From: Zobellella iuensis
Lineage (GTDB): Bacteria; Pseudomonadota; Gammaproteobacteria; Enterobacterales; Aeromonadaceae
NCBI RefSeq assembly: GCF_016746085.1
Contig: NZ_JAERTZ010000013.1
Location: 62,001-126,000 of the forward strand
Length of the DNA: 64,000 bases
Direction of reading: 5' to 3'
The position numbers and the translations under genes were made by a program. Below the pieces are notes generated by a model. The model did not search any database. It was not told the DNA's origin and was given only the letters and a program-made list of their open reading frames with translations. Below, one piece after another: positions 8,865 through 19,750 of the stretch (position 1 is its first letter; every line of letters begins with the position of its first letter).

Positions 8865-9323
8865 ATGCTGCGTGGTGCTCACGCCATCAGCCTGGATACC
8901 AAAGGCCGGTTGGCAATACCGACACGATTCCGGGACTCGCTGCGCGATGAGTGTGATGGGATCCTGATCTGTACCATAGATATCAGCAACCCCTGCCTGC
9001 TGCTGTATCCCCTGGCCGAGTGGGAACAGATAGAAAAAAAATTGCGGGCCCTGTCGAGCACCAACCTGCAGGAGCGGCGCCTGCAGCGGCTGTTGCTGGG
9101 GCACGCGGCCGAATGCGAGCTGGATGGCCAGGGACGTTTCCTGGTGCCGGGCCCGCTCAGGCAACACGCAGGACTCGATAAAAAAATCATGCTGGTGGGT
9201 CAGCTCAACAAGTTCGAGATATGGAGCGAAGCCCGCTGGCAACAACAAATTAGCGATGATCTGCAGGCCCTTCCGGGGGAAGGCTGGGAATCATCGGAAC
9301 GACTGCGGGACTTTGCGTTATAA
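8865..9323 (+). CDS. mraZ: Transcriptional regulator MraZ
   Basis: MraZ is a DNA-binding repressor of the dcw operon, forming a ring of AbrB-like subunits. The 152-residue protein contains two SpoVT-AbrB-like repeats with the D-x-x-G-R signature, [15 protein letters not shown] (about 9-23) and [15 protein letters not shown] (about 85-99). It heads the cluster, with its own direct-repeat operator in front, and is followed 1 bp later by rsmH. Confidence 0.96.
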   Translation: MLRGAHAISLDTKGRLAIPTRFRDSLRDECDGILICTIDISNPCLLLYPLAEWEQIEKKLRALSSTNLQERRLQRLLLGHAAECELDGQGRFLVPGPLRQHAGLDKKIMLVGQLNKFEIWSEARWQQQISDDLQALPGEGWESSERLRDFAL

Positions 9324-9324
9324 C

Positions 9325-10269
9325 ATGAGTCAACAACAGGCACACATCACCGTCTTGCTGGACGAGGCCGTGGCCGGCTTGAATATCAATCCGGACGGCA
9401 TCTATGTCGATGGTACTTTCGGCCGGGGGGGGCATTCCCGCCACATACTGGCACAGCTTGGGCCCAATGGCCGCCTGCTGGCCATCGACCGGGATCCCCA
9501 GGCCATTGCCGAAGCCCGGAGCATAACGGATCCCCGCTTTATGATACTGCATGGGCCTTTTTCCCGCCTGGCCCAGATGGTGGAAGCGGAAGGACTGACG
9601 GGACGCATCGATGGCGTCCTGCTCGATCTGGGGGTGTCCTCCCCCCAGCTCGACCAGGCCGAGCGTGGTTTCAGTTTCCAGAAAGACGGCCCGCTCGACA
9701 TGCGCATGGATCCGACCAGCGGTCAGAGTGCCGCCGATTGGCTGGCCCACGCGGATGAAGCGGACATCGTCTGGGTGCTGAAGACCTTCGGTGAAGAAAA
9801 ATTTGCCCGCAAGATCGCCCGAGCCATCGTTCACGACCGGCAGCAGACCCCCTTTACCCGCACCCGCCAACTGGCGGAGATGATCGCCCGGGTCAGTCCC
9901 AGCCGGGAGAAAAACAAGCACGCGGCCACCCGCAGCTTCCAGGCCATCCGCATCTACATCAACAGCGAGCTGGAAGAAATCGAACAGGCGCTGGACGGTG
10001 CCTTGCAGGTGCTGGCACCCGGTGGCCGCTTGTCGGTGATCAGTTTTCACTCCCTGGAGGATCGCCTGGTCAAGCACTTTATCCGCAAGCAGGAGAAAGG
10101 CCCCGAGGTACCGCCCGGGCTGCCGCTCACCGAAGCCCAGTTGGCCGGTGGCCGGTTGCTGAAGAGCATCGGCAAGGCGCAGAAGCCTTCGGCGGCGGAA
10201 GTGGCGGCCAATCCGCGGGCGCGCAGCTCGGTGCTGCGGGTGGCGGAGCGTCTGGAGACGTCGGCGTGA
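9325..10269 (+). CDS. rsmH: 16S rRNA (cytosine(1402)-N4)-methyltransferase RsmH
   Basis: RsmH (MraW) methylates N4 of C1402, the same nucleotide whose ribose is methylated by RsmI in this window. The 314-residue protein starts [19 protein letters not shown], with the SAM motif [13 protein letters not shown] (about 31-43) and the family block [20 protein letters not shown] split around residues 103-122. The ATG at 9325 follows the mraZ stop by 1 bp; the upstream in-frame start at 9124 lies inside mraZ. The stop overlaps the GTG of ftsL. Confidence 0.96.
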   Translation: MSQQQAHITVLLDEAVAGLNINPDGIYVDGTFGRGGHSRHILAQLGPNGRLLAIDRDPQAIAEARSITDPRFMILHGPFSRLAQMVEAEGLTGRIDGVLLDLGVSSPQLDQAERGFSFQKDGPLDMRMDPTSGQSAADWLAHADEADIVWVLKTFGEEKFARKIARAIVHDRQQTPFTRTRQLAEMIARVSPSREKNKHAATRSFQAIRIYINSELEEIEQALDGALQVLAPGGRLSVISFHSLEDRLVKHFIRKQEKGPEVPPGLPLTEAQLAGGRLLKSIGKAQKPSAAEVAANPRARSSVLRVAERLETSA

Positions 10270-10580
10270 TCGACGGGCGCATCAACCTGGCCAGAGAAAT
10301 CGGCCAGGATCTGTTACGGCACAAATGGCAGCTGCTGCTGGCGCTGTTGACCCTGGGATCGGCGTTGACGGTGATAGTGGTGACCCACGGTACCCGTCAG
10401 TTGACCAGCGAATATAACGAGTTGATGGCGGAGCAGGACCGGCTGGATATCGAATGGCGGCACCTGCTGCTGGAGCAAAATACCCTGATGGAGCACAGCC
10501 GGGTCGAGGCCTTGGCCCGGGACAAGCTGAAGATGCACCGGCCGGCTCCGGCCCAGGAAAAACTGGTGACGCAACGATGA
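10266..10580 (+). CDS. ftsL: Cell division protein FtsL
   Basis: Bitopic divisome protein that joins FtsQ and FtsB and activates FtsWI. The 104-residue product has a short cytoplasmic N-terminus, one transmembrane helix (about 19-41, [20 protein letters not shown]) and a periplasmic coiled-coil (about 45-85). The GTG start at 10266 overlaps the rsmH TGA, and its own TGA overlaps the ATG of ftsI, so translation is coupled along the operon. Confidence 0.92.
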   Translation: MIDGRINLAREIGQDLLRHKWQLLLALLTLGSALTVIVVTHGTRQLTSEYNELMAEQDRLDIEWRHLLLEQNTLMEHSRVEALARDKLKMHRPAPAQEKLVTQR

Positions 10581-12322
10581 AAAGGCGCAAGGCAATCAAG
10601 AAAGAACCCATGCTGGTCGGCTGGCGCTTCCTGACCGTCTGCGGCGTGATCCTGTTCGCCTTCGTGGCGCTCTTTGCCCGGGCCGCCTGGATCCAGGTGG
10701 TGTCGCCGGATCGGCTGCGGATGGAGGGGGATCTGCGCTCCCTGCGCACCGCGGTCAGCAGTACGACCCGGGGCATGATCATGGATCGCAACGGCGAAGA
10801 GCTGGCCGTGTCGGTGCCGGTGCAGGCGGTATGGGCCGATCCCAAGCAGATCCACGAAGAACAGAGCCTGCAGAAGGAGCTGGCCTGGCAGGCCCTGGCC
10901 GAGGTGCTGGGGGTGCCGAGAGAAACCCTGCTGGGCCGGGTACAGGATCCCAAGCGCCGTTTCGTTTATCTGCAGCGCCAGGTGACCCCGGCGGTGGCCG
11001 AATACATCCGCAAGCTCCGTCTGCCAGGGGTCCATCTGCGGCCGGAGGAGCGTCGTTTCTACCCCACCGGTGAGATCAACGCCCACCTGGTGGGCATGAC
11101 CAATATCGATGGCAGCGGTATCGAAGGCATAGAGCGCGGCTTTAACGAATGGCTGACCGCCCAGCCCGGTGAACGCAAGGTACGCAAGGACAGGACCGGC
11201 CGGGTGGTCGAAGATCTGGGCGTGGTGTCGGAAGGACGCGAGGCCAATCATATCCAGCTGACCATCGATCAGCGCGTCCAGGCCCTGGCCTATCGTTCGC
11301 TCAAGCGGGCCTCGGAATTTCACCGGGCCACCTCCGCTTCGCTGGTGATGCTGGATGTGAAAACCGGGGAAGTGCTGGCCATGGTCAACACCCCCTCTTT
11401 CAACCCCAACAACCGGAGCCAGTACCAGAGCTTCCGCGCCCGTAACCGGGCGGTGACCGATACCTATGAGCCGGGATCCACCCTCAAGCCGCTGATCGTG
11501 GTCAGCGCCCTGGAGAACGGTATCATCCGGGCGGACTCCATCATCGACACCAACCCGGGCTGGGTGCGGCTGGGGGGCAAGCGGGTGTCCGATACCCGCA
11601 ACCTGGGCGCCATCAGCGTGGAAACCGTGCTCCAGCGTTCCTCCAACATGGGCATGGTACGGATGGCGTTGCAGGAAACCCCCGAGCAGTTGCTCGACAC
11701 CCTCTATCGCTTCGGCCTGGGGATAGATTCCGGCATGGGACTGGTGGGCGAGAGTACCGGTATGGTACCCCAGCGCCGGCGCTGGTCGGATATCGAAAAG
11801 GCGACCCTGTCGTTCGGTTATGGTGTTACGGTGACGCCGCTGCAGCTGGCCCAGTCCTATGCGGTGCTGGCCAATGGCGGGGTGCGTTACCCCCTGACCA
11901 TCGTCAAGCGCAGCCAGCCGCCGGTGGGCGAGCAGGTGATACCGCGCCGGCATGCAGACGACGTGCTGCACATGCTGGAAAGCGTCATCGGCCCGGGCGG
12001 TACCGCCCGCCAGGCGGCCATTCCCGGCTACCGGGTGGCCGGCAAGACCGGCACCTCGCGCAAGGCCATCGCCGGCGGCTATGGCAGCGACTACGTCGGC
12101 GTTTTCGCCGGCATGGCGCCGGTCAGCAATCCCCGCCTGGCGATGGTGGTGGTGATCAACGAACCCCAGGGCGATCAATACTACGGCGGCCAGGTGGCGG
12201 CACCGGTGTTTGCCGAGGTGATGAGCGGCGCCCTGCAGCTATTGAATATCCGCCCCGATGCGGCGACCCAGGAACAGTTCCAGCTGGCAGGACAGGAGGC
12301 GAAACGTGGCCCTCACACTTAG
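10577..12322 (+). CDS. ftsI: Peptidoglycan transpeptidase FtsI (PBP3)
   Basis: Septum-specific class B penicillin-binding protein that crosslinks peptidoglycan. The 581-residue protein has an N-terminal membrane helix (about 17-40), a pedestal domain and a transpeptidase domain with the active-site triad in order: S301 in GSTLK, SSN at 355-357 and KTGT starting at K490. The ATG at 10577 overlaps the ftsL stop; the longer frame from 10454 lies inside ftsL and is rejected. Works with FtsW, encoded downstream. Confidence 0.97.
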   Translation: MKRRKAIKKEPMLVGWRFLTVCGVILFAFVALFARAAWIQVVSPDRLRMEGDLRSLRTAVSSTTRGMIMDRNGEELAVSVPVQAVWADPKQIHEEQSLQKELAWQALAEVLGVPRETLLGRVQDPKRRFVYLQRQVTPAVAEYIRKLRLPGVHLRPEERRFYPTGEINAHLVGMTNIDGSGIEGIERGFNEWLTAQPGERKVRKDRTGRVVEDLGVVSEGREANHIQLTIDQRVQALAYRSLKRASEFHRATSASLVMLDVKTGEVLAMVNTPSFNPNNRSQYQSFRARNRAVTDTYEPGSTLKPLIVVSALENGIIRADSIIDTNPGWVRLGGKRVSDTRNLGAISVETVLQRSSNMGMVRMALQETPEQLLDTLYRFGLGIDSGMGLVGESTGMVPQRRRWSDIEKATLSFGYGVTVTPLQLAQSYAVLANGGVRYPLTIVKRSQPPVGEQVIPRRHADDVLHMLESVIGPGGTARQAAIPGYRVAGKTGTSRKAIAGGYGSDYVGVFAGMAPVSNPRLAMVVVINEPQGDQYYGGQVAAPVFAEVMSGALQLLNIRPDAATQEQFQLAGQEAKRGPHT

Positions 12323-13778
12323 AGATCTGGCGGTGCCCCTGGGGCTGTCCGCTCCGGCCATCGCCATCGACGCCATCAGTCTCGACAGCCGCGCCGCCCG
12401 CCCGGGGTGTCTGTTTATCGCGGTCCAGGGACTCAGTGTGGACGGCCGTCGCTTTATCGACCAGGCCCTGGAGCTGGGGGCGGCGGCGGTGATGTTCGAA
12501 GTGGACAGCCCGGAACAGGCCGGGCTGGATCACCGGGATCATCGGTTGCTCGGTGTCTATCGATTACCCCGCCAGCTGTCGCTGCTGGCCGGGGTCTTTT
12601 ATGGCGACCCCTCCGCCGATCTGCAGTTGGTGGGAGTGACCGGCACCAACGGCAAGAGCACCGTCAGCCAGGTCATCGCCAACTGGAGCTGCCTGCTCGG
12701 CACCCAGGCCGGGGTCATGGGCACCCTGGGCAACGGCCTCTACGGCCGACTGCAACAGGCGCTCAATACCACCGGCTCGGCACTGGACGTTCAGGCCCAG
12801 CTGGCTAGCCAGCTGGCGGCGGGCGCCAAGCGGGTGGCGATGGAAGTGTCCTCCCATGGCCTGCATCAGCACCGGGTGGCTGCGCTGGATTTTGACGTGG
12901 CGGTGTTTACCAACCTGAGCCGGGATCATCTGGATTATCACGGCACCATGGCGGAATACGGCGAGACCAAGCGCCAGCTGTTCGAGCTCTGCCACAAGGC
13001 CCGGGTGATCAACGCCGACGACGTGGTGGGACGGCGCTGGCTGCGTTTGTATCCGGACGCCATCGCCTACAGCCTGCACGGCCGGTTGGCGGATTTTAGC
13101 GGCCGTCAACTGGTGGCGGAAACGGTGCATTTTTATGGTGGCGGGTTGAAAGTGACCATTAACTCCGACTGGGGGAATGGTGTATTATCCGCCCCCCTGA
13201 TGGGGCGTTTCAACGTGGCCAACCTGCTGGCGGGCATGGCGAGCCTGCTGGCCATGGGCGAGTCGTTTGAATCGCTACTGGCCACGGCTCCCCGGTTGTC
13301 CGGGGTCGCGGGGCGGATGGAGCCCTTTACCGCGCCCGGCAAACCGCTGGTGGTGGTGGACTATGCCCATACTCCGGATGCGCTGGAACAGGTACTGCAA
13401 GCGCTGCGCCAGCATTGCCGGGGCCGGCTCTGGTGTCTGGTGGGGTGCGGTGGCGACCGGGACAAGGGCAAGCGGCCGTTGATGGCCGCGGCGGCGGAAG
13501 CCGGCGCAGATGTGCTGCTGCTGACCGACGACAATCCTCGTACCGAATCGGCCGAGGCCATTGTCGAGGAGATGCGCCAGGGCTTGCTCGAGCCGGAGGC
13601 GGCCCTGGTGATCCACTCGCGGGCGGAGGCTATCCGCCACGCCATCGAGCAGGCGGAGGCGGACGATATTATTTTGGTTGCGGGCAAAGGCCATGAGGAT
13701 TATCAGATAGTGGGTACTCACAAAGTGCATTACAGCGATCGGGAAACCGTGGCCGCCCTGCTGGGGGTGGTCGCGTGA
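12306..13778 (+). CDS. murE: UDP-MurNAc-Ala-Glu:meso-DAP ligase MurE
   Basis: Cytoplasmic ATP-dependent ligase that adds the third amino acid of the peptidoglycan stem. The 490-residue protein has the P-loop GTNGKST (about 117-123) and the DNPR motif (in LTDDNPRTESA, about residue 408), which indicates meso-diaminopimelate specificity. I chose the GTG at 12306, 7 bp after AGGAGG and overlapping ftsI by 17 bp, over the ATG-type frame extension from 12258, because it gives the usual family N-terminus. murF overlaps its end by 4 bp. Confidence 0.95.
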   Translation: MALTLRDLAVPLGLSAPAIAIDAISLDSRAARPGCLFIAVQGLSVDGRRFIDQALELGAAAVMFEVDSPEQAGLDHRDHRLLGVYRLPRQLSLLAGVFYGDPSADLQLVGVTGTNGKSTVSQVIANWSCLLGTQAGVMGTLGNGLYGRLQQALNTTGSALDVQAQLASQLAAGAKRVAMEVSSHGLHQHRVAALDFDVAVFTNLSRDHLDYHGTMAEYGETKRQLFELCHKARVINADDVVGRRWLRLYPDAIAYSLHGRLADFSGRQLVAETVHFYGGGLKVTINSDWGNGVLSAPLMGRFNVANLLAGMASLLAMGESFESLLATAPRLSGVAGRMEPFTAPGKPLVVVDYAHTPDALEQVLQALRQHCRGRLWCLVGCGGDRDKGKRPLMAAAAEAGADVLLLTDDNPRTESAEAIVEEMRQGLLEPEAALVIHSRAEAIRHAIEQAEADDIILVAGKGHEDYQIVGTHKVHYSDRETVAALLGVVA

Positions 13779-15115
13779 TCCCGCTCAGCCTTGGCCAACT
13801 GGCCCTGGCGTCCGGGGGCGAGCTGCGCGGCGCCGATGGCACCATACTGGCGGTCACCACCGACAGCCGCCAGCCCATGGCCGCCGGCTCTCTGTTCGTG
13901 GCCCTGGCCGGCGAGCGCTTCGACGGCCATGACTTCGCCGCCCAGGCGGCGGCCCAGGGGGCGGCGGCGCTGCTGGTGGAACGCTGGCTGGAGCTGGACC
14001 TGCCCCAGATCAAGGTGGCCGATAGCCGGCTGGCGCTGGGCGTGCTGGGCGGCCAGGTGAGGGAGCAGAGCCGGGCCCGGGTGCTGGCCATCACCGGCAG
14101 CTGTGGCAAGACCACGGTCAAGGAGATGGCGGCGGCGATACTGCGGCAGAAAGGCCGGGTGCTGGCCACCCGGGGCAACCTCAACAACGAGATAGGGGTA
14201 CCCCTGACCCTGTGCGAGCTGACCCCGGACACCGAATACGCGGTGGTGGAGCTGGGCGCCAACCATATCGGCGAGATCGCCTGGACCAGTTCGCTGACTA
14301 AGCCCCATGTGGCCCTGATCAACAACGTGGAAGCTTCCCACCTGGAAGGCTTCGGCTCCCTCGAGGGTATCGCCCGGGCCAAGGGCGAGATCTACGACGG
14401 CCTGGAGCCGGGCGGCGTGGCCATCGCCAACGGCGACAGCCCCTTCTGCGCCCTGTGGAAGGAAAAGCACCCCCTGGTGTATTTCGGCGAGCACCGGGAA
14501 TACGAGGCCCGCCAGGTCGGCCTGGACAAGGCGGGCTGCGCCCACTTCCGGCTGTTGACCCCCAAGGGGGAAGTGGCGGTACAGCTGCCGGTACCCGGCA
14601 AGCACAACGTGGCCAATGCCCTGGCGGCGGCGGCGGCCACCGAAGCCCTGGGCGCCAGCCTGGAGGAGATCGCCACCGGCCTGGGCCAGTTCGGCTCCGC
14701 CAAGGGCCGGCTGCAGCTGTGGACGCGACCCGGCTTGACGGTACTGGATGATACCTATAATGCCAGCGTCGCCTCCGTGCTGGCGGGGTTGGATACCCTG
14801 GCCAGCCTGCCCGGCTACCGCATCTTCGTGTTCGGTGACATGGCGGAGCTGGGCGACTACAGCAAGGAGATGCATACCCAGGTGGGTGAGCATGCCCGCC
14901 GGCTCGGCATCGACCTGGTGTTGACCGTGGGCCGGGACAGCAAGCATACGGCAACGGCCGCCCAGGGCCGGCATTTTGAACAGAAACAGCAGTTGTGGCC
15001 TGAACTGGCTCAAACGCTGGCACAGCATAATAAGGTGGTGGTTTTGGTTAAAGGTGCGCGCAGTGCCCGGATGGAAGACATAGTCCGGGCCATTCAGGAG
15101 GGTGCAGCATGCTAG
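13775..15115 (+). CDS. murF: UDP-MurNAc-tripeptide:D-Ala-D-Ala ligase MurF
   Basis: Adds D-Ala-D-Ala to complete the UDP-MurNAc-pentapeptide. The 446-residue protein has the Mur-ligase P-loop [11 protein letters not shown] (about 109-119), the middle-domain signature [12 protein letters not shown] (about 157-168) and a C-terminal domain with DDTYNAS (about 326-332). The GTG start overlaps the murE stop (GTGA), and its own end overlaps mraY by 7 bp. Confidence 0.96.
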   Translation: MIPLSLGQLALASGGELRGADGTILAVTTDSRQPMAAGSLFVALAGERFDGHDFAAQAAAQGAAALLVERWLELDLPQIKVADSRLALGVLGGQVREQSRARVLAITGSCGKTTVKEMAAAILRQKGRVLATRGNLNNEIGVPLTLCELTPDTEYAVVELGANHIGEIAWTSSLTKPHVALINNVEASHLEGFGSLEGIARAKGEIYDGLEPGGVAIANGDSPFCALWKEKHPLVYFGEHREYEARQVGLDKAGCAHFRLLTPKGEVAVQLPVPGKHNVANALAAAAATEALGASLEEIATGLGQFGSAKGRLQLWTRPGLTVLDDTYNASVASVLAGLDTLASLPGYRIFVFGDMAELGDYSKEMHTQVGEHARRLGIDLVLTVGRDSKHTATAAQGRHFEQKQQLWPELAQTLAQHNKVVVLVKGARSARMEDIVRAIQEGAAC

Positions 15116-16191
15116 TCTGGCTGGCGGAATGGCTGACCCCCCATTTCAGCTTTTTCAACGTCTTCTCCTATCTGACCTTCAGGGCGGTGATTTCCATCCT
15201 GACCGGACTTTTCGTGTCCCTGTGGATAGGACCACGGCTGATCCGCCGGCTGCAGATGCTGCAGATAGGCCAGGTGGTGCGCAACGACGGCCCCGAGTCC
15301 CATTTCAGCAAGGCCGGCACCCCCACCATGGGCGGCCTGATGATCCTGATCGCCATCTTCGTGTCGGTGCTGCTGTGGGCGCGGCTGTCCAACCCCTATG
15401 TGTGGGTGGTGCTGTTCGTGTTGGGTGCCTTCGGCGCCATCGGCTTCGTCGATGATTACCGCAAGGTGGTGCGCAAGAATACCGATGGCCTGATCGCCCG
15501 CTGGAAATATTTCTGGCAGTCGGCGGCGGCCCTGGCGGCGGCCATCTTTGCTTACTGGATTGCCAAGGATCCGGCCCAGACCCAGCTGGTGGTGCCCTTT
15601 TTCAAGGATGTCATGCCCCAGCTCGGGCTGCTGTTCATCGTGCTCAGCTACTTCGTGATCGTCGGCTCCAGCAACGCGGTCAACCTGACCGACGGCCTGG
15701 ACGGCCTGGCCATCATGCCCACCGTCATGGTGGCGGCCGGTTTCGCCCTGGTAGCCTGGGCCACCGGCAACGTCAACTTTGCCGCCTACCTGCACATCCC
15801 CTATGTGGCCCACGCCGGCGAACTGACCGTGGTCTGTACCGCCATGGTGGGGGCGGGGCTCGGTTTCCTCTGGTTCAACACCTTTCCGGCCCAGGTGTTT
15901 ATGGGCGATGTGGGCTCCCTGGCCCTGGGGGCGGCCCTGGGGGCCATCGCCGTGCTGGTGCGCCAGGAATTCCTGCTGGTGGTCATGGGCGGCATCTTCG
16001 TGATCGAGACCCTGTCGGTGATCCTGCAGGTGGGCTCCTACAAGCTGCGCGGCCAGCGGATTTTCCGCATGGCGCCCATTCACCACCATTACGAGCTGAA
16101 AGGCTGGCCCGAGCCCAGGGTGATAGTCCGCTTCTGGATCATCACCCTGATGCTGGTGCTGATCGGCCTGGCCACCCTCAAGGTGAGATAA
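15109..16191 (+). CDS. mraY: Phospho-MurNAc-pentapeptide translocase MraY
   Basis: Inner-membrane enzyme making lipid I by transferring phospho-MurNAc-pentapeptide to undecaprenyl phosphate. The 360-residue polytopic protein (about ten helices) has the acidic GFVDDYRK motif (about 114-121), [13 protein letters not shown] (about 190-202), [11 protein letters not shown] (about 264-274) and the histidine cluster [13 protein letters not shown] (about 323-335). Overlaps murF; murD follows 3 bp after the stop. Confidence 0.97.
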   Translation: MLVWLAEWLTPHFSFFNVFSYLTFRAVISILTGLFVSLWIGPRLIRRLQMLQIGQVVRNDGPESHFSKAGTPTMGGLMILIAIFVSVLLWARLSNPYVWVVLFVLGAFGAIGFVDDYRKVVRKNTDGLIARWKYFWQSAAALAAAIFAYWIAKDPAQTQLVVPFFKDVMPQLGLLFIVLSYFVIVGSSNAVNLTDGLDGLAIMPTVMVAAGFALVAWATGNVNFAAYLHIPYVAHAGELTVVCTAMVGAGLGFLWFNTFPAQVFMGDVGSLALGAALGAIAVLVRQEFLLVVMGGIFVIETLSVILQVGSYKLRGQRIFRMAPIHHHYELKGWPEPRVIVRFWIITLMLVLIGLATLKVR

Positions 16192-16194
16192 GTC

Positions 16195-17493
16195 ATGTTA
16201 CCAGAGCGCATCGTGATCATCGGCTTGGGGCAGACGGGACTTTCCTGTGTGCGCTATTGCCTGGACCGGGGGCGTCGCCCCCTGGTGATGGACACCCGCG
16301 CCCGGCCGCCGGGGGCGGAACAACTGCCGCCCGGTCTCGACCGTCGTTTCGGCGCCCTCGACGCCGCCAGCCTGCTGGCGGCGGACTTGATCATCATCAG
16401 CCCCGGGGTGCCCCTGGCGACGCCCGAGGTGCAGCAGGCCCGGGCCGCCGGGGTGGAGATAGTGGGCGACGTGGCGCTGTTCCTGCGGGAATGCCGGGCC
16501 CCCGTCGTCGCCATCACCGGTTCCAACGGCAAGAGCACTGTCACCACCCTGGTGGGCGAAATGGCGGCCGAGGCCGGCCTGGCGGTGGGCGTGGGCGGCA
16601 ATATCGGTACCCCGGCGCTGGATCTGCTGATGCAGCCGCTGGAGCTGGCGGTACTGGAGCTGTCCAGCTTCCAGCTGGAAACCACCCCCGGGCTCAGGGC
16701 ACTGGCCGCCACCGTGCTCAATATCAGCGAGGATCACCTGGATCGTTACGACTCCCTGGCCCACTACCGGGACACCAAGCTCGGCATTTACCAAGGCGCC
16801 GGCCTGTGCGTGTACAACCGGGAGGACGACCAGACCCGGGCGGCAAGCCCCGCCGAGGCGGTCAGCTTCGGCCTGGACGCGCAAGAATACGGTCGGGTCG
16901 AGCACCGAGGCGAGCTCTGGCTGAGCCGCCATGGCGAACCTGTGCTGCCGGTGTCGGCCCTGCGTATCCTCGGGGCCCACAACCAGCTCAATGCCCTGGC
17001 GGCCATGGCCCTGGCGGACGAGGCGGGTATTTCCCAGGACGTCCAGGTCGAGGTGCTGCGCCGTTTCGGCGGCCTGCCCCATCGCTGCCAGTTTGTGGCC
17101 GAGAAAAACGGGGTGCGCTGGCTCAACGATTCCAAGGCCACCAATGTGGGCGCCACCCTGGCGGCCATCGCCGGGGTGGCCGAGGCGGTGCCCGGCCGGC
17201 TGTGGCTGATCGCCGGCGGCCAGGGCAAGGGCCAGGATTTCGCTCCGCTCAAGCCCCTGCTCGAACAACGCCTCGCCGGCATGGCCTGTTTCGGCCAGGA
17301 CAGGGCCGCGCTGCTGCGGCTTGCCGCCAACACCCATGAGGTAGAGGATCTGGCCGGGGCGGTGGCCTGGTGTGCCGCACAGGCCACCCCCGGCGACTGG
17401 GTGCTGTTCGCCCCCGCCTGCGCCAGCCTGGACATGTATCCCAATTACCTGGCCCGGGGCGATCACTTCATGGCCCTGGTGGAGGCCCTATGA
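16195..17493 (+). CDS. murD: UDP-MurNAc-L-Ala:D-Glu ligase MurD
   Basis: Cytoplasmic ligase adding D-glutamate to UDP-MurNAc-L-Ala. The 432-residue protein has an N-terminal Rossmann-like UDP-binding domain ([11 protein letters not shown], about 5-15), the P-loop [10 protein letters not shown] (about 107-116), [12 protein letters not shown] (about 180-191) and a C-terminal domain with [14 protein letters not shown] (about 316-329). Its TGA overlaps the ATG of ftsW. Confidence 0.96.
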   Translation: MLPERIVIIGLGQTGLSCVRYCLDRGRRPLVMDTRARPPGAEQLPPGLDRRFGALDAASLLAADLIIISPGVPLATPEVQQARAAGVEIVGDVALFLRECRAPVVAITGSNGKSTVTTLVGEMAAEAGLAVGVGGNIGTPALDLLMQPLELAVLELSSFQLETTPGLRALAATVLNISEDHLDRYDSLAHYRDTKLGIYQGAGLCVYNREDDQTRAASPAEAVSFGLDAQEYGRVEHRGELWLSRHGEPVLPVSALRILGAHNQLNALAAMALADEAGISQDVQVEVLRRFGGLPHRCQFVAEKNGVRWLNDSKATNVGATLAAIAGVAEAVPGRLWLIAGGQGKGQDFAPLKPLLEQRLAGMACFGQDRAALLRLAANTHEVEDLAGAVAWCAAQATPGDWVLFAPACASLDMYPNYLARGDHFMALVEAL

Positions 17494-18665
17494 AGCTGCT
17501 GCCTTCCTTCGGGTCCGACTGGCTGCTGCGTCCCTCCCAGGGACTCGTCTACGATCGCCAACTGGTGGTGCTGGCGCTGTCGCTGATGGCCATCGGCCTG
17601 GTGATGGTGTCGTCCGCCTCCATCGCCGAGGGCATCAACGTCGGCAACGATCCCTTCTATTTCGTCAAACGCCACGGCGCCTTCCTGCTGATCTGCCTGC
17701 TGCTCGCCAGCCTGATGCTGCAGGTGCCCATGGCGCGCTGGCAGCAGTTCAACGCCAGCTTCCTGATCCTGGCGCTGCTGCTGCTGGTGGCGGTACTGCT
17801 GCTGGGACGCAACATCAACGGCAGTACCCGCTGGCTGGCGCTGGGCCCCATCAACGTGCAGCCGGCGGAAATCGCCAAGCTGGCCCTGTTCACCTTCCTG
17901 GCCGGCTACCTGGTGCGCAAGCAGGAAGAGGTGCGCGGCCAGTGGCGCGGCTTCCTCAAGCCCCTGGCGGTGATGGGCGTGATGTCGGTGCTGCTGCTGA
18001 TGCAGCCGGATCTGGGCTCGGTGGTGGTGCTGTTCGTGACCACCATCGGCATGCTGTTCCTGGCCGGCGCCCGCATGAGCCAGTTTATCAGCCTGATCGT
18101 GCTGGGCCTGGGCCTGGTGGGTTTCCTGATCGTGACCTCGCCCTACCGGATGCGGCGGGTGACCTCCTTCCTCAATCCCTGGGAAGATCCTTTCGGCAGC
18201 GGCTACCAGTTGACCCAGTCGTTGATGGCGTTCGGCCGTGGCGGCTGGTTCGGCGAGGGGCTCGGCAACTCCATCCAGAAGCTCGAGTACCTGCCCGAGG
18301 CTCACACCGACTTCGTGTTCGCCATCCTCGGCGAGGAACTGGGCTTTACCGGGGTGCTGCTGGTGCTGCTGCTGCAGGCCTGGCTGGCGTTCAAGGCGTT
18401 GCACATCGGACAGAAGGTGTTGATGGGCGGCCGCCAGTACGAAGGCTACCTGGCCATGGGCATCGGCATCTGGTTCAGCTTCCAGACGGTGGTCAACGTG
18501 GGCGCAGCCTCGGGCCTGCTGCCCACCAAGGGGCTGACCCTGCCCCTGGTCAGTTACGGCGGCTCCAGCCTGCTGGTGATCAGCACCGCCGTGGCCATAC
18601 TGGTGCGCATCGATTTCGAATGGCGGCGGGATCATATGCAGGCCAGACAACGGGAGGCGGCATGA
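17490..18665 (+). CDS. ftsW: Septal peptidoglycan glycosyltransferase FtsW
   Basis: SEDS-family polymerase that works with FtsI at the septum. The 391-residue protein has about ten transmembrane helices and the SEDS signatures [21 protein letters not shown] (split around residues 111-131), MQPDLGS (about 171-177) and the C-terminal SYGGSSLL (about 352-359). The ATG at 17490 overlaps the murD stop; the in-frame extension from 17370 lies within murD. The murG ATG overlaps its end. Confidence 0.96.
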   Translation: MKLLPSFGSDWLLRPSQGLVYDRQLVVLALSLMAIGLVMVSSASIAEGINVGNDPFYFVKRHGAFLLICLLLASLMLQVPMARWQQFNASFLILALLLLVAVLLLGRNINGSTRWLALGPINVQPAEIAKLALFTFLAGYLVRKQEEVRGQWRGFLKPLAVMGVMSVLLLMQPDLGSVVVLFVTTIGMLFLAGARMSQFISLIVLGLGLVGFLIVTSPYRMRRVTSFLNPWEDPFGSGYQLTQSLMAFGRGGWFGEGLGNSIQKLEYLPEAHTDFVFAILGEELGFTGVLLVLLLQAWLAFKALHIGQKVLMGGRQYEGYLAMGIGIWFSFQTVVNVGAASGLLPTKGLTLPLVSYGGSSLLVISTAVAILVRIDFEWRRDHMQARQREAA

Positions 18666-19735
18666 GCGCTGACAAGACCCTGCTGGTGATGGCGGGCGGC
18701 ACCGGCGGCCATGTGTTTCCGGGGCTGGCGGTGGCGGATGTGCTCCGGGCCGAGGGCTGGACCATCCACTGGCTCGGCACCGCCGAGCGGATGGAGGCCC
18801 AATTGGTACCCAGGCACGGCTATCCGCTGCACACCATCGACATCGCCGGGGTGCGCGGCAACGGCCTCAAGCGGCTGCTGCTGGCACCCTTCCAGATCCT
18901 GAAGGCGGTCTGGCAGGCGCGGCGGGTGCTGCGCCAGGTCCGGCCGGCGGTGGTGCTGGGCATGGGTGGTTTCGCCGCCGGCCCCGGCGGTGTGGCCGCC
19001 CGGCTGGCGGGCATTCCCCTGGTGCTGCACGAGCAGAACGCGGCCGCCGGCCTGACCAACCGCCTGCTGGCGAAGCTTTCCCGGCGGGTGCTGATGGCCT
19101 TTCCCGGCGCCTTCGCCGAGGGCGACCACGCCCTGGTGGTGGGCAACCCGGTGCGGCCGGAGGTGGTGGCCCTGCCGGCGCCGGCCGAGCGCATCGACAC
19201 CTCGCCCCAGCCGCTGCGGCTGCTGGTGGTGGGGGGCAGCCTGGGCGCCAAGGTGTTGAACGACACCCTGCCCGAGGCGGTGGCCCTGGCCGGCAACATC
19301 CGGGTGCGGCACCAGACCGGCCGCGGCAATGCCGAGGCGGTGCGCGCCGCCTACGAGGCGAAGGGGGTGGCGGCCGAGGTGAGCGACTTTATCGATGACA
19401 TGGCGGCCGCCTACGGCGCCGCCGATCTGGTGGTGTGCCGGGCCGGGGCCCTGACGGTGTCGGAAATCGCCGCCGCCGGGCTGGGGGCCATTTTCGTGCC
19501 CCTGCCCCATGCGGTGGACGATCACCAGACCAAGAATGCCCGCTCCCTGGCGGACCAGGGGGCGGCCCTGTTGCTGCCCCAGTCCGAGCTCAGCGCCGAG
19601 GGGCTGGCGGCGGAATTACTGCAACTGGCCGGTAACCGGGAACAACTGCTGGCCATGGCCAGCCGGGCCCGGGCCCTGGCGATGACCGATGCGGCGGAGC
19701 GGGTGGCGGACTGCCTGCGCGCGCTGGCGAAATAA
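18662..19735 (+). CDS. murG: Lipid II synthase MurG (GlcNAc transferase)
   Basis: Peripheral inner-membrane glycosyltransferase converting lipid I to lipid II. The 357-residue GT28 protein begins with the glycine-rich [16 protein letters not shown] (about 10-25), has [16 protein letters not shown] (about 100-115) and the C-terminal nucleotide-sugar site with [17 protein letters not shown] (about 260-276). The ATG at 18662 overlaps the ftsW stop. A much longer open frame starting at 17372 only reflects GC-rich sequence over ftsW. Confidence 0.96.
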   Translation: MSADKTLLVMAGGTGGHVFPGLAVADVLRAEGWTIHWLGTAERMEAQLVPRHGYPLHTIDIAGVRGNGLKRLLLAPFQILKAVWQARRVLRQVRPAVVLGMGGFAAGPGGVAARLAGIPLVLHEQNAAAGLTNRLLAKLSRRVLMAFPGAFAEGDHALVVGNPVRPEVVALPAPAERIDTSPQPLRLLVVGGSLGAKVLNDTLPEAVALAGNIRVRHQTGRGNAEAVRAAYEAKGVAAEVSDFIDDMAAAYGAADLVVCRAGALTVSEIAAAGLGAIFVPLPHAVDDHQTKNARSLADQGAALLLPQSELSAEGLAAELLQLAGNREQLLAMASRARALAMTDAAERVADCLRALAK

Positions 19736-19750
19736 CACTGAGAGAATGGC

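Noticed and set aside
17372..18661. N-terminal extension of the murG frame over ftsW
   Set aside because: Composition is typical of an out-of-frame GC-rich reading; the ATG at 18662 gives the normal MurG start.
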